NCBI RefSeq assembly: GCF_018882095.1
Contig: NZ_JACVPD010000001.1
Location: 186,001 to 250,000, forward strand
Length of the DNA: 64,000 bases
DNA from: Polynucleobacter sp. CS-Odin-A6
GTDB taxonomy: Bacteria; Pseudomonadota; Gammaproteobacteria; Burkholderiales; Burkholderiaceae
Reading direction: 5' to 3'
Below, in pieces: positions 9,751 through 18,843 of this stretch; within the stretch, counting starts at the first letter, position 1, and each line of letters begins with the position of its first letter. A program made the translations under genes and the position numbers. Below the pieces are notes generated by a model. The model saw only the letters and a program-made list of their open reading frames with translations, was not told the DNA's origin and ran no database searches.

Positions 9751-10953
9751 ATGGACACTTTAAAGTCAGGCAGTGACGTTCTATTTATCTTGCTTGGTGC
9801 CATCATGGTTTTGGCGATGCACGCGGGTTTTGCTTTTCTCGAGCTAGGTACTGTTCGCAAAAAGAACCAGGTCAATGCCTTGGTCAAAATCTTGGTCGAC
9901 TTTGCAGTATCGACCATTGCCTATTTCTTCATTGGCTACAGCATTGCTTATGGCGTGGACTTTTTCTCAGGTGCGGAATTACTAGCCCAGAAAAATGGCT
10001 ATGAACTGGTTAAATTCTTTTTTCTATTAACTTTTGCTGCTGCTATTCCCGCCATTATTTCTGGTGGCATTGCAGAGCGCGCGAAGTTCAATCCTCAATT
10101 AATTGCCACATTTATTTTGGTTGGTTTTATCTACCCTTTCTTTGAGGGCATCGCTTGGAATCAGCACTATGGTATTCAGGCATGGATTAAGTCATTTACT
10201 GGCGAAGAATTTCATGATTTTGCCGGCTCAGTTGTAGTGCATGCGGTTGGGGGTTGGATCGCATTACCCGCAGTCATTTTGCTTGGTGCGCGAAGAGGTC
10301 GTTACACCAAAGACGGCAACGTTGCTGCACATCCTCCTTCTAGTATTCCATTCTTAGCCTTGGGCGCTTAGATATTGGCAGTAGGTTGGTTTGGTTTTAA
10401 TGTGATGAGTGCACAGACGATTGATAAGGTCAGCGGCTTAGTGGCGATGAACTCACTCATGGCCATGGTTGGCGGTACATTGGCTGCCTGGGTGATTGGG
10501 CGCAATGACCCTGGCTTCACCTATAACGGTCCTTTAGCTGGTCTCGTTGCCGTGTGTGCTGGCTCAGATTTAATGCACCCCATGGGCGCATTGGTAGTTG
10601 GCTTAATCGCTGGTGCTCTATTTGTCTATATGTTTACCTTGGTACAAAACCGCTGGAAGATTGATGATGTTCTAGGGGTTTGGCCTTTGCATGGCTTATG
10701 CGGCTTGTGGGGTGGTTTGGCAGCAGGTATTTTTGGAGCCAAAGCACTCGGCGGTATTGGCGGTGTGACTTTCTTAGCTCAGTTGATTGGCACTAGCTTA
10801 GGAGTGGCGATTGCGCTTATTAGCGGTTTTGTGGTCTATGGATTGTTAAAAGCAATTTTAGGTATCCGGATGTCGCAAGAGGAAGAGTATGAAGGTGCCG
10901 ATTTGAGTATTCATCGTATTTCATCAACGCCAGATCGTGAGCCTAACTGGTAG
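9751..10953 (+). pseudogene. amt: Ammonium transporter interrupted by in-frame TAG
   Basis: One continuous frame of 400 sense positions is broken only by TAG at 10369-10371 (codon 207). Upstream, residues 1-206 run to IPFLALGA; downstream, in the same frame, ILAVGWFGFNVMSAQ continues the Amt fold. Landmarks of the Amt/Mep/Rh family are present on both sides, including GFAFLELGTVRKKN, GGIAERAKF and WPLHGLCGLWGG. The stop falls where homologues usually have Trp or another large residue, so TGG to TAG is the simplest change. The ATG at 9751 has AAAGGGG at 9736-9742; ATGs at 9721 and 9724 are less likely. The rest is intact, so the lesion is recent, a sequencing error, or read through. Confidence 0.9.
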
Positions 10954-10977
10954 GCTTCCTTAAATATAGCCATTACC

Positions 10978-10983
10978 TATAAT
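10978..10983 (+). promoter_or_regulatory. Candidate -10 box for a leaderless mRNA
   Basis: A perfect TATAAT ends 5 bp before the ATG at 10989, so transcription would begin at or near the start codon. No Shine-Dalgarno sequence is present and the -35 region is poor. Confidence 0.4.
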
Positions 10984-10988
10984 GAGTC

Positions 10989-11513
10989 ATGGCTATATTT
11001 GAACTAGACGGAAACATCCCCCAGTTGGGCGAGGGTACTTGGGTTGCTGAGAGCGCTGAAGTCATCGGTAGGGTTGAGCTACATAAGAACGCTAACGTTT
11101 GGCCCAAGGTCGTTATCCGTGGTGATAATGATCTGATTCAAATCGGCGAGGGCAGTAATGTGCAAGATGCTTCTATCTTACATACGGATCCTGGTTACCC
11201 CCTTATGATTGGCAAGCAAGTCACTGTTGGACACCAAGTGATGTTGCATGGTTGCCAAATCGGCGATGGCAGTTTAGTGGGGATTGGTGCGGTGATTTTA
11301 AATGGCGCCAAAATCGGTAAGCACTGTTTAGTGGGTGCTGGCGCTTTAGTGACCGAGGGTAAAGAGTTTCCCGACGGCTCCATGATTTTGGGCTCACCTG
11401 CTAAGGTGGTAAAAACACTGACGGCAGAGCAGATTGCTGGTATTGAAGACATTGCTGGACGCTATGTTAAAAATGCTCGGCGCTACCAACAGACTCTAAA
11501 GAAGATTGCTTAA
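10989..11513 (+). CDS. Gamma-carbonic anhydrase-like hexapeptide protein
   Basis: A 174-residue left-handed beta-helix protein of the gamma-carbonic anhydrase/YrdA group. Hexapeptide-type repeats run from about residue 15 to 145, and the putative zinc ligands sit in [17 protein letters not shown]. The short C-terminal helix ends [11 protein letters not shown]. Enzyme activity is uncertain, since many members of this group are inactive or metal dependent. There is no ribosome site; see the TATAAT directly upstream. Confidence 0.88.
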   Translation: MAIFELDGNIPQLGEGTWVAESAEVIGRVELHKNANVWPKVVIRGDNDLIQIGEGSNVQDASILHTDPGYPLMIGKQVTVGHQVMLHGCQIGDGSLVGIGAVILNGAKIGKHCLVGAGALVTEGKEFPDGSMILGSPAKVVKTLTAEQIAGIEDIAGRYVKNARRYQQTLKKIA

Positions 11514-11533
11514 TCTAATAAAGCACACCTAAA

Positions 11534-12463
11534 TTGTTCTACGTCTTCAATGTCGTCTTTCCCGTATTTGCCCTTATTCTGATTGGTTATGTTTGTGGCA
11601 AAACGGGTAAGTTAGGTGAGAGCGCATCAATCGAGTTAAATCGTTTTGTCATCTGGCTTGCGCTCCCTGCGCAGTTATTTAATTTCGCAGTGAGCAGTAG
11701 TTGGCAAACGCTATGGCAACCGGGTTTCATTGCTGCTTTTTTTCTGAGTTGTTTAATGGTATTCATTCTCATATTGATAGTGAGCTGGGTACGTAATCGA
11801 GATTTGGCGGCAGCCAGCTTTGCCGGATTAAGCGCGTCTTACTCCAACACCGGTTATATGGGGATCCCGCTGTGTGTTTTGGCGCTGGGTCAAGATGGTC
11901 TAGCGCCCGCAATCATTTCTACTTTTATTGTTTTTATTATGTTTGCCTTAGCTACTGTGCTGATCGAGATTGGAATTTTGTCACACAAAAAATCCCATGA
12001 AATTATTTGGAGCGTACTGAAGTCACTTTGCACCAATCCATTATTAATTGCGCCAGTGGCAGGTTTACTGTGGGCGTCAACTGATTTAGTGTTGTATGAC
12101 CCGCTTGCACAAGTCATTGCATTTTTAGCTGCAGCTGCCACGCCTTGTGCGCTGGTCTCTATCGGACTCTTTCTTATACAAAAAGAAAGCTCTGCACCCC
12201 AGCAGGTTTGGGGCATTAGTTTTGCAAAACTGATTATTCAGCCGCTGGTCGCCTGGTGCATTGCTGGACCGATTTTGGATTTATCAGAATTGTGGATCAG
12301 TGCAGTGGTGATACTGGCAGCCCTTCCTACTGGTACGGGCCCATTTATGCTGGCCCAGTATTACAGTGCCGATAGCCGAATTATTTCCCGAGTCGTGCTC
12401 TTAACTACGATGGGTTCTTTGTTAACGCTGTCTTTATTCCTCTGGTGGAGTAGGGGGGTTTAA
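11534..12463 (+). CDS. AEC-family transporter (auxin efflux carrier type)
   Basis: 309 residues, about ten hydrophobic segments in two halves, with the family's NRFVIWLALPAQLF and SYSNTGYMGIPL near residues 36-110 and LPTGTGPFMLAQYY near the end. Members move organic anions such as malonate or malate. The start is TTG at 11534, as no suitable ATG lies near it. Its last 30 bp overlap the 3' end of maiA on the other strand. Confidence 0.82.
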   Translation: MFYVFNVVFPVFALILIGYVCGKTGKLGESASIELNRFVIWLALPAQLFNFAVSSSWQTLWQPGFIAAFFLSCLMVFILILIVSWVRNRDLAAASFAGLSASYSNTGYMGIPLCVLALGQDGLAPAIISTFIVFIMFALATVLIEIGILSHKKSHEIIWSVLKSLCTNPLLIAPVAGLLWASTDLVLYDPLAQVIAFLAAAATPCALVSIGLFLIQKESSAPQQVWGISFAKLIIQPLVAWCIAGPILDLSELWISAVVILAALPTGTGPFMLAQYYSADSRIISRVVLLTTMGSLLTLSLFLWWSRGV

Positions 12464-13114
12464 TCCTTCAGCATCAATTTGTTTTTCCCAGGAAGCATTG
12501 ATGAAGGCAGGCAACTGCATGCACTCGCGATAGATTCTCATTAAGGTTGGGAAGTCTTTCATATCCATCTTTGCACTGAGCGCATTAAATATTTGCGGTA
12601 CCAAGCAGATATCGATCAAGCCAGGTTGATCCCCGTAAGCAAAGCGTCCCACCCTTGAGTCTGTGCTTAATTGGGTTTCAAGACTGGTTAGGCCTAAAGA
12701 CATCCAGTGTTCATACCAGATATCTTTTGCCTCCACGCTGATGTTTAAGTTCCTTACTAGATAACGCAAGACTCGTAAATTACTTAAGGGGTGAATATCA
12801 ATAGCGATGTCCATCGCTATTGCGCGCACCCAAGCTCGATCGATTGCGGTCTGAGGCAGTAGTGGGGTGCTTACTTGAATCTCATCTAGGTATTCAATGA
12901 TGGCGAGTGATTGATGAATAGTATGCGTGCCGTCGGTATAGAGAGGCACTAAAAGATTGGGATTTTTATTGGCGTACTCAACAGAAATCTGTTCACCACC
13001 CTGCCGAACCAGGTGCACCGGAATTACCTCATAATCAAGGCCTTTTAAATTGAGGGCAATTCGCACCCGAAAGGCTGCTGAGCTACGCCAAAAACTATAA
13101 AGCTGAGTTTTCAT
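12434..13114 (-). CDS. maiA: Maleylacetoacetate isomerase (zeta-class GST)
   Basis: 226 residues with an N-terminal thioredoxin fold and C-terminal all-helical domain. The zeta signature SFWRSSAAFRVRIAL (residues 7-21) contains the Ser-Ser-x-x-x-Arg glutathione-binding loop; QSLAIIEYLDE follows. It isomerises maleylacetoacetate (or maleylpyruvate) in aromatic catabolism. The partner hydrolase is not adjacent; the FAH-family gene at 21.4 kb carries an export signal and is not an obvious partner. Convergent with the AEC gene and overlapping it by 30 bp. Confidence 0.86.
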   Translation of the reverse strand: MKTQLYSFWRSSAAFRVRIALNLKGLDYEVIPVHLVRQGGEQISVEYANKNPNLLVPLYTDGTHTIHQSLAIIEYLDEIQVSTPLLPQTAIDRAWVRAIAMDIAIDIHPLSNLRVLRYLVRNLNISVEAKDIWYEHWMSLGLTSLETQLSTDSRVGRFAYGDQPGLIDICLVPQIFNALSAKMDMKDFPTLMRIYRECMQLPAFINASWEKQIDAEGLNPPTPPEE

Positions 13115-13195
13115 TCAAGATTCCTTAAGAGTATTGCCCTTAGTATATTCAGGGCTTCATTGATCGACTGACTTCAGTGATTTAGACTAAGCCCT

Positions 13196-13825
13196 ATGGA
13201 TCAAATTAATTTCTGGATTGGCATCATCGCCACCATTGCTTTTGCAGTCACAGGTGTTCTGGCTATCGCTGATCGTGGCGTCGATCTTTTGGGAGTGTTG
13301 GTGCTAGGTGTGATTACCGCGATTGGCGGTGGAACACTGCGCGACATTTTTTTGGATGTGCCGGTATTTTGGTCGATCACCCAAATTTATATTTGGGTTG
13401 CCTTGGGCGCGTGCGTCGTCACTTTTGTGGCCGAATCTTTTTTTACCCAACCACAGATTTATCGCTGGATGCTTTACATTGACGCCTTAGGTGCTGCCTT
13501 ATTTGGTATTCAGGGGGTCGATAAGGTATGGAACTTGGGATTTGGATTACCAGTAGCGCCGGTCATTTTAGGAGTGATCACGGCGATCGGCGGCGGTCTG
13601 TTGCGCGATATTTTGGCAGGAAGAAAGACCTTGTTTATGTCGCATGAGCTTTATGCGATCCCGGTCACCTTAGGCTGTTTTATCTATGTGCTGATTTTAA
13701 ATTTCTTACCCCAGTACACCTTAGAGGGATCGGTGCTTTGTATGCTGGCCATTTTTGGATTACGCGCAGCTGCCATTCGCTGGGATCTGCGCGTACCCAA
13801 GTTCTTCATCACTAAAACGCGCTAA
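13196..13825 (+). CDS. TRIC/UPF0126 family membrane protein
   Basis: 209 residues, seven hydrophobic segments in two repeats, each with a glycine-rich motif: GVITAIGGGTLRDIFLD and GVITAIGGGLLRDILAG. This duplicated GGG-x-x-RD motif defines the prokaryotic TRIC (trimeric intracellular cation channel) homologues, also called YicG/YadS; some members have been reported to carry glycine. Inner membrane. The gene ends 14 bp inside the convergent ggt gene. Confidence 0.87.
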   Translation: MDQINFWIGIIATIAFAVTGVLAIADRGVDLLGVLVLGVITAIGGGTLRDIFLDVPVFWSITQIYIWVALGACVVTFVAESFFTQPQIYRWMLYIDALGAALFGIQGVDKVWNLGFGLPVAPVILGVITAIGGGLLRDILAGRKTLFMSHELYAIPVTLGCFIYVLILNFLPQYTLEGSVLCMLAIFGLRAAAIRWDLRVPKFFITKTR

Positions 13826-15410
13826 CCGCGCCATCACTGCGAGGATCCCAACCGCCATGCAAAGTGCCAGATGGATCGCGAATAATGCAGCCTGCATGAC
13901 CTACTGTTTCATCAAAGGCATCGAGCATTTCAATCTCATGCCCTAGTGCATGGAGTTCTTTTGCAACCCATGGGCTAAAGCGGGATTCTAGTTTTAAGCT
14001 ATCGCTAGTCTGACCCCAGGTGCGACCCAAAAGCCAACGTGGGCGACTAATCGCGTCTTGTGGGTCGAGTCCATAAGTTGCTGTGCGAGTAAAGACGGCA
14101 CATTGCGTTTGGGGCTGGCCATCCCCGCCCATCGTGCCGTACACCATAGACCGGCCATCCTTCAATAAAGCCATTGCTGGATTCAATGTATGAAATGGTT
14201 TGCGATAAGGTTCAAGGTGATTGAGTGTCTTTGGATCAAGAGAAAAACTACAGCCACGGTTCTGCCAGTTCACACCAGATTGGGGCAGCACAATGCCGGC
14301 ACCAAACTCGTGATAAATACTTTGAATAAAGGAAACACAATTACCATGGCCATCAATCACACCCATCCAAATCGTATCAGCCGGTCCTTTGCCTTGACCC
14401 CAAGGTAATGCTTTCTCAGGATTGATATTCTTGGCTAGTTTTTTGAGAAACGCAGGCGCTAAAAATGATTGCGCATTTCTTTTCATGTATGCCGGATCAG
14501 TCACAAATTGATCACGCACTTTGAATGCTTGCTTGGTGGCTTCAACACAGTGGTGAACATACTCTGCGCTGTCGACTTTGAAGCGCTTGAGATTGAGCTG
14601 ATCTAGGATGCCGATGATCATCAAGGACACCACGCCCTGGGTGGGTGGCGTCATGTTGTATACATTACCTAAACTATGTTTTAGTTCAAGTGGATCAATC
14701 AGTTTGGCCTGATGACGGCGAAGGTCTCCTAGTCTGAGTGGGCTTCCAATCCCAGTGAGTTCTTTCGCTAGTAATTCGGCTAAATCACCGCGGTAGTAAT
14801 CCTCGGTTCCCTTTCGGGAAATTTGACGCAAAGTTTTAGCCAGTCGCTCTTGTTTGAAAATAGAGCCTACTGCTGGCGCCTTTCCGTTCACTAGAAAGGT
14901 CTCCGCAAATCCAGGAATAGGCGTTAACTCGGCTCGCTTTTTTTCAGTCAGGCTTGATTGGCTATACGTTACCGGAACACCGGCTTCAGCATAGTGAATC
15001 GCATCTGCTAGGAGACGGGAAAGCGGTAGCTTGCCCCCAAGACCTTGTTGCGATAGTTTCTGAGCCGCACCCCAACCAGAAATAGTTCCTGCGACCGTAT
15101 TGGCTGCAACAGCTCCTCTAAAAGGAATGGCCTGAGTGATTTCACGCTCCGCGTACCACCGTTTAGTGGCTAAGCCGGCTGCTGCACCACAGGCATCAAT
15201 GCCACCCATGGCCTTACCAGGTGAGTGAACTACCCAAAAAGAGTCTCCGCCAATGGAGTTCATATGGGGATATACGACAGCAATGGTAGCTGCTGCTGCG
15301 ACCATGGCCTCTAAGGCATTGCCACCTTCTCTCAGCACTGCCAAAGCAGACCCAGATGCCAGGGAGTGTGGCGCTACCGCCATCCCTCGGATACCCCATT
15401 TTTGTTGCAT
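13812..15410 (-). CDS. Gamma-glutamyltransferase family protein
   Basis: 532 residues with the Ntn-hydrolase arrangement: large-subunit part starting MAVAPHSLASGSALAVLREGGNALEA, then the predicted self-cleavage/nucleophile Thr in KGPADTIWMGVIDGHGN near residue 350, then the small subunit. MVYGTMGGDGQPQTQ matches the family's Gly-rich loop. No signal peptide is visible, unlike E. coli Ggt, so it probably acts in the cytoplasm as a Ywrd-like amidohydrolase. Good SD (AAGGGG) ahead of ATG 15410. The TRAP genes lie immediately upstream and could supply a substrate. Confidence 0.88.
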   Translation of the reverse strand: MQQKWGIRGMAVAPHSLASGSALAVLREGGNALEAMVAAAATIAVVYPHMNSIGGDSFWVVHSPGKAMGGIDACGAAAGLATKRWYAEREITQAIPFRGAVAANTVAGTISGWGAAQKLSQQGLGGKLPLSRLLADAIHYAEAGVPVTYSQSSLTEKKRAELTPIPGFAETFLVNGKAPAVGSIFKQERLAKTLRQISRKGTEDYYRGDLAELLAKELTGIGSPLRLGDLRRHQAKLIDPLELKHSLGNVYNMTPPTQGVVSLMIIGILDQLNLKRFKVDSAEYVHHCVEATKQAFKVRDQFVTDPAYMKRNAQSFLAPAFLKKLAKNINPEKALPWGQGKGPADTIWMGVIDGHGNCVSFIQSIYHEFGAGIVLPQSGVNWQNRGCSFSLDPKTLNHLEPYRKPFHTLNPAMALLKDGRSMVYGTMGGDGQPQTQCAVFTRTATYGLDPQDAISRPRWLLGRTWGQTSDSLKLESRFSPWVAKELHALGHEIEMLDAFDETVGHAGCIIRDPSGTLHGGWDPRSDGAVSAF

Positions 15411-15448
15411 TACTTAAACCCCTTTGACAACCATCTGAAGATGGATTG

Positions 15449-16894
15449 TTATTTATTTTCTCGTAGCTGACGTTCAATGTCAGAGCTGGAGTCTACTGTA
15501 ATCTCATTTTGTTCGACACCGGCTAATGGATCAACCGATGGCCCGTTGGTATCAAAAACAGCGGCAGGTTGATCAATGAAATACGTTACCGTTTCAGGGA
15601 CAAAGATAATGATGGCAACCAAGATCAGCTGCAAGCCAACCCAGGGAAGTGCCCCATAATAAATATCAGAGCTCTTCACCGATTTTGGCGCTACCCCTCG
15701 CAGATAGAACAAGGCAAAACCGAATGGGGGATGCATAAATGATGTTTGCATATTGGCTCCCAAAAGCACGCCAAACCAAATGAGGTCAATACCAAGCTTT
15801 TGAGCAACGGGCGCTAATAAGGGGATGATGATGAAAGCGATCTCGAAGTAATCTAAGAAAAAAGCCAAGAAGAAAACAAATAAATTCACCGCAATCAAGA
15901 AGCCAACTTGTCCGCCTGGAAGTCCTGAGAGAAGATTTTCAATCCAAAGATCGCCATCCACACCTCTAAAAGCCAAGCCAAATACAGTTGAGCCAATCAG
16001 AATAAAAATGACCATGGCATTGATGCGCATGGTGGAGGTCATGGCCTCCCAAACCAACGGCTTGTGAAGGCGCTTGTTCATGGCTGCTAGAACTAAGGCG
16101 CCTACTGAACCCATGGCGCCACCTTCGGTTGGTGTAGCAAGACCCATCAGGATGGTGCCAAGCACTAGGAAGATCAGAGCGATCGAGGGAACAATGCCCC
16201 ACAGAATCCGTTTGAATAATTTCCAGTCAATCTTAGGACGAGCCTCTGGGGGCAGGGCAGGTACATCTTGTGGTCTAAAAATCGATAGGAAGAAAATAAA
16301 TAAACAAAATAGAACGATTTGAATAATAGATGGCCCAATAGCACCGGCATACATATCTCCAACCGATTTACCTAACTGGTCAGCCAGCACAATTAATACG
16401 AGTGATGGCGGAATGAGTTGAGTAATCGTTCCAGACGCTGCAATAACGCCAGTAGCTACGCGTGGGTTATATCCATAGCGCAACATAATTGGCAGAGAGA
16501 TGAGACCCATCGCAATGACGGAAGCTGCGACCGTACCCGTGATTGCGCCGAGAATGGCGCCCACAATAATCACTGCATAGGCAAGTCCACCACGGATTGG
16601 GCCGAATAATTGCCCTAGTCCCTCAAGCATGTCCTCTGCTAAGCCACACTTTTCAAGAATGGCTCCCATAAAGGTAAAAAAGGGAATGGAGAGTAAAAGG
16701 TCATTTGAAAGAATGCCAAAGACTCTGTCGGGCAGGGCTTGTAAAAAAGTGGGCTGGAACATGCCCATTTCAATACCGATGAATGAAAAGAATAAGCCAA
16801 CCGCGCCAAGAGAAAATGCAGCCGGATATCCAATTAATAAAAATACAATGAGGCCCCCAAACATAATGGGGGCCATCAGATCATGACTAATCAT
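15449..16894 (-). CDS. dctM: TRAP transporter large permease (DctM)
   Basis: 481 residues, 12 or more hydrophobic segments, with the DctM core motifs (PFFTFMGAILEKCGLAEDM; MGLISLPIMLRYGYNPRVATGVIAASGT; LGANMQTSFMHPPFGFALF). This last motif is typical of the lactate or 2-oxoacid subgroup of large permeases. The hydrophilic C-terminal tail after residue 440 is longer than usual. The ATG overlaps the dctQ stop in an ATGA arrangement (16891-16894). Confidence 0.93.
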   Translation of the reverse strand: MISHDLMAPIMFGGLIVFLLIGYPAAFSLGAVGLFFSFIGIEMGMFQPTFLQALPDRVFGILSNDLLLSIPFFTFMGAILEKCGLAEDMLEGLGQLFGPIRGGLAYAVIIVGAILGAITGTVAASVIAMGLISLPIMLRYGYNPRVATGVIAASGTITQLIPPSLVLIVLADQLGKSVGDMYAGAIGPSIIQIVLFCLFIFFLSIFRPQDVPALPPEARPKIDWKLFKRILWGIVPSIALIFLVLGTILMGLATPTEGGAMGSVGALVLAAMNKRLHKPLVWEAMTSTMRINAMVIFILIGSTVFGLAFRGVDGDLWIENLLSGLPGGQVGFLIAVNLFVFFLAFFLDYFEIAFIIIPLLAPVAQKLGIDLIWFGVLLGANMQTSFMHPPFGFALFYLRGVAPKSVKSSDIYYGALPWVGLQLILVAIIIFVPETVTYFIDQPAAVFDTNGPSVDPLAGVEQNEITVDSSSDIERQLRENK

Positions 16895-17433
16895 TGCAAA
16901 GGTCTTTCGTACTTGGGATCGATTTTGATCACGCCAATGATGGCTGCATAGCGTTTAATAATTTCAGAGAAGCCCTGAAGGGTGAGCAAGAAAAAGCCTA
17001 AAGTAATAGCGCCACGCACCGGCCAGCGAATGAGGCCACCTGGATTGCTCGAGGTCTCATTGAGGATTACCGAGTTGATAAAAAATTCCCAAGAGTAATA
17101 ACCAATCACCATAGTGACTGGTAAGAAGAAAATGATGCCACCCCAAAAGTCTAGCCAGAGGCGCGCTCGATTGGGGTACATTGCATAAAGAACATCCACG
17201 CGAACGTGTTCATTCAGACGAAACGTAGTGGAGGCGCCGAGCATCACCATTCCAGCAAACAAATACCACTGCGCTTCTAACCAACCATTTGAGCTGATGT
17301 TAAAGCCGTACCGGATCAGCGCATTTGCAGTGCTGACCAGTACGGCAATTAATACCAACCAACTCGCCAATACTCCAAAACGATCATTTAAACGATCAAC
17401 GAAACTTGAGAAAACTAATAATTGTTTTGGCAT
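16891..17433 (-). CDS. dctQ: TRAP transporter small permease (DctQ)
   Basis: 180 residues with four hydrophobic segments and the family's ANALIRYGFNISSNGWLEAQ near residue 36, then MLGASTTFRLNEHVRVDVLY. It forms the membrane complex with DctM. The 4-bp overlap with dctM and 20-bp gap from dctP support a dctPQM operon. Confidence 0.92.
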   Translation of the reverse strand: MPKQLLVFSSFVDRLNDRFGVLASWLVLIAVLVSTANALIRYGFNISSNGWLEAQWYLFAGMVMLGASTTFRLNEHVRVDVLYAMYPNRARLWLDFWGGIIFFLPVTMVIGYYSWEFFINSVILNETSSNPGGLIRWPVRGAITLGFFLLTLQGFSEIIKRYAAIIGVIKIDPKYERPLQ

Positions 17434-17453
17434 ATCAACTTATTGGTAGGTTC

Positions 17454-18539
17454 TTATTTGACTGGATTCGTCAACATAAAGCTCATCAGCGTCTGTTCCG
17501 CAACTTTGTTCCACAGCATTTGATCATTACGGAATTTCTTCCATGGCTCATAAATCTTCTTGAAGGAGGGATTCTTAGCAGCCTCTTCTTCATACATCTC
17601 AAAGGCAGCATTCGAAGCTGCTTTCATAATGTCTGTTGAGTAAGACTGGAGTTTGACGCCATTCTTGATCAGGCTTTGCAAGGCGATTGGGTTTTTGTAG
17701 TCATACTCCGCCATCATGTCGATGTTGCATTCTGCGCAAGCAGAGGAGAATGCCTCTTGGTATTGCTTCGGTAGCTTCTCCCACTCTTTAATGTTCACAT
17801 ACATAGAATACATAGAGCAGGCTTCCCACCAACCTGGGTAGTAGTAATAAGGCGCGATTTTGTAGAAGCCCAATTTTTCATCATCATAGGGGCCTACCCA
17901 CTCAGCTGCATCAATGACTCCCTTCTCAAGGGCTGGGTAAATATCGCCACCAGCGATTTGCTGTGGGATTGCGCCCAGACGTGACATGACTTCGCCGCCA
18001 AGGCCGGCGATACGCATTTTTAGACCTTTGAGGTCTGCCACAGTTTTGACAGGCTTCTTAAACCAGCCGCCCATTTGGGTGCCAGTATTACCGGCTGGGA
18101 AAGAGACGATGTTGTAGTCACGTAAAAATTCTCGTTGGAGCTTTAAGCCGCCACCCCAATACATCCAGGCATTTTGTTGGCGCTGGTTCATACCAAAGGG
18201 CACAGTGGTATCAAATGCGAAAGTCTTATTTTTTCCAACAAAGTAATAGCCAGCGGTGTGGGTGCACTCTACCGTGCCTTGCTGAACGGCATCTACTGTG
18301 CCAAAGGCCGGGACAATCTCGCCGGCTCCAAAAATACGAATTTGAAACTTGCCATCGGTCAGAGCCGCTACTCGCTTGGAGATATATTCACCGCCACCAT
18401 AAATAGTGTCTAGGCTTTTAGGAAAACTCGAGGCACAGCGCCATTTCACTTCAGGCATGGATTGCGCGATGGCCGGAGCTGCTAGTACACCAGCGGCAGC
18501 GCCTAATGCAGATTTGCTTAAAAAGTCACGTCTTTTCAT
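17454..18539 (-). CDS. dctP: TRAP substrate-binding protein (DctP family, Tat signal)
   Basis: 361 residues. The N-terminus MKRRDFLSKSALGAAAG is a twin-arginine signal ending APAIAQ, so the protein is probably exported folded. The mature part resembles the TakP/lactate-binding branch of periplasmic TRAP receptors (GGGEYISKRV, MRIAGLGGEVMSRLG, DAAEWVGPYDDEKLGFYK). Arg in MRIAGLGGEV is the expected carboxylate-binding Arg. The substrate is probably a monocarboxylate or 2-oxoacid, inferred from subgroup likeness. First gene of the operon, divergent from the MHS transporter. Confidence 0.92.
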   Translation of the reverse strand: MKRRDFLSKSALGAAAGVLAAPAIAQSMPEVKWRCASSFPKSLDTIYGGGEYISKRVAALTDGKFQIRIFGAGEIVPAFGTVDAVQQGTVECTHTAGYYFVGKNKTFAFDTTVPFGMNQRQQNAWMYWGGGLKLQREFLRDYNIVSFPAGNTGTQMGGWFKKPVKTVADLKGLKMRIAGLGGEVMSRLGAIPQQIAGGDIYPALEKGVIDAAEWVGPYDDEKLGFYKIAPYYYYPGWWEACSMYSMYVNIKEWEKLPKQYQEAFSSACAECNIDMMAEYDYKNPIALQSLIKNGVKLQSYSTDIMKAASNAAFEMYEEEAAKNPSFKKIYEPWKKFRNDQMLWNKVAEQTLMSFMLTNPVK

Positions 18540-18689
18540 TTGTATTGCTCCTTGATGAGTTAATTTTTAGTGCACTGCCAAAAATTGATTACAAAGGCTA
18601 TTAAATCGGGGTGCTCATGGGCGCTTAATCCCATATGCACCTGAATTGGGCTGCTCGCAACATGTTGGTGCAAGTGCGATTAATAAGCA

Positions 18690-18707
18690 TGCAACGAATG
18701 CGTTGCA
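18690..18707. promoter_or_regulatory. Perfect inverted repeat, candidate operator
   Basis: TGCAACG (18690-18696), AATG, CGTTGCA (18701-18707). The symmetry and position between two divergent transporter genes suit a dimeric repressor, for example a LacI- or GntR-type protein. No regulator gene is adjacent. Confidence 0.55.
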
Positions 18708-18722
18708 ACAATTCCACAGTTC

Positions 18723-18762
18723 TAGGGAAAACCCTTATGAATTTTGATGGGGAATTACCCTA
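18723..18762. promoter_or_regulatory. Two tandem GGG-CCC dyads, candidate response-regulator sites
   Basis: TAGGGAAAACCCTTA at 18723-18737 and TGGGGAATTACCCTA at 18748-18762 have start positions 25 bp apart. The second resembles TAGGAAATTACCTA at 47271-47284, upstream of the two-component operon. Confidence 0.4.
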
Positions 18763-18843
18763 AGTGCCCGATTTCTTTGGTTTTTTCCCCCTCATAATCG
18801 CTGAGTTGTTTTTTATTTCAATAAAAATAGTTAGGAGCTACTG

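Larger units (their letters stand above)
18540..18843. other. Divergent regulatory region between dctP and MHS transporter
   Basis: 304 bp without a gene. It holds the perfect 7-4-7 inverted repeat at 18690-18707 and two GGG/CCC dyads at 18723-18762, annotated separately. The right-hand part is AT rich and ends with TTAGGAGCTACTG as the ribosome site of the MHS gene. Both transporters could be controlled from here. Confidence 0.6.

Noticed and set aside
9687..9917. ORF antisense to the amt start (76 aa)
   Set aside because: Mirror of the conserved Amt coding frame, with no ribosome site and no likeness to known proteins.
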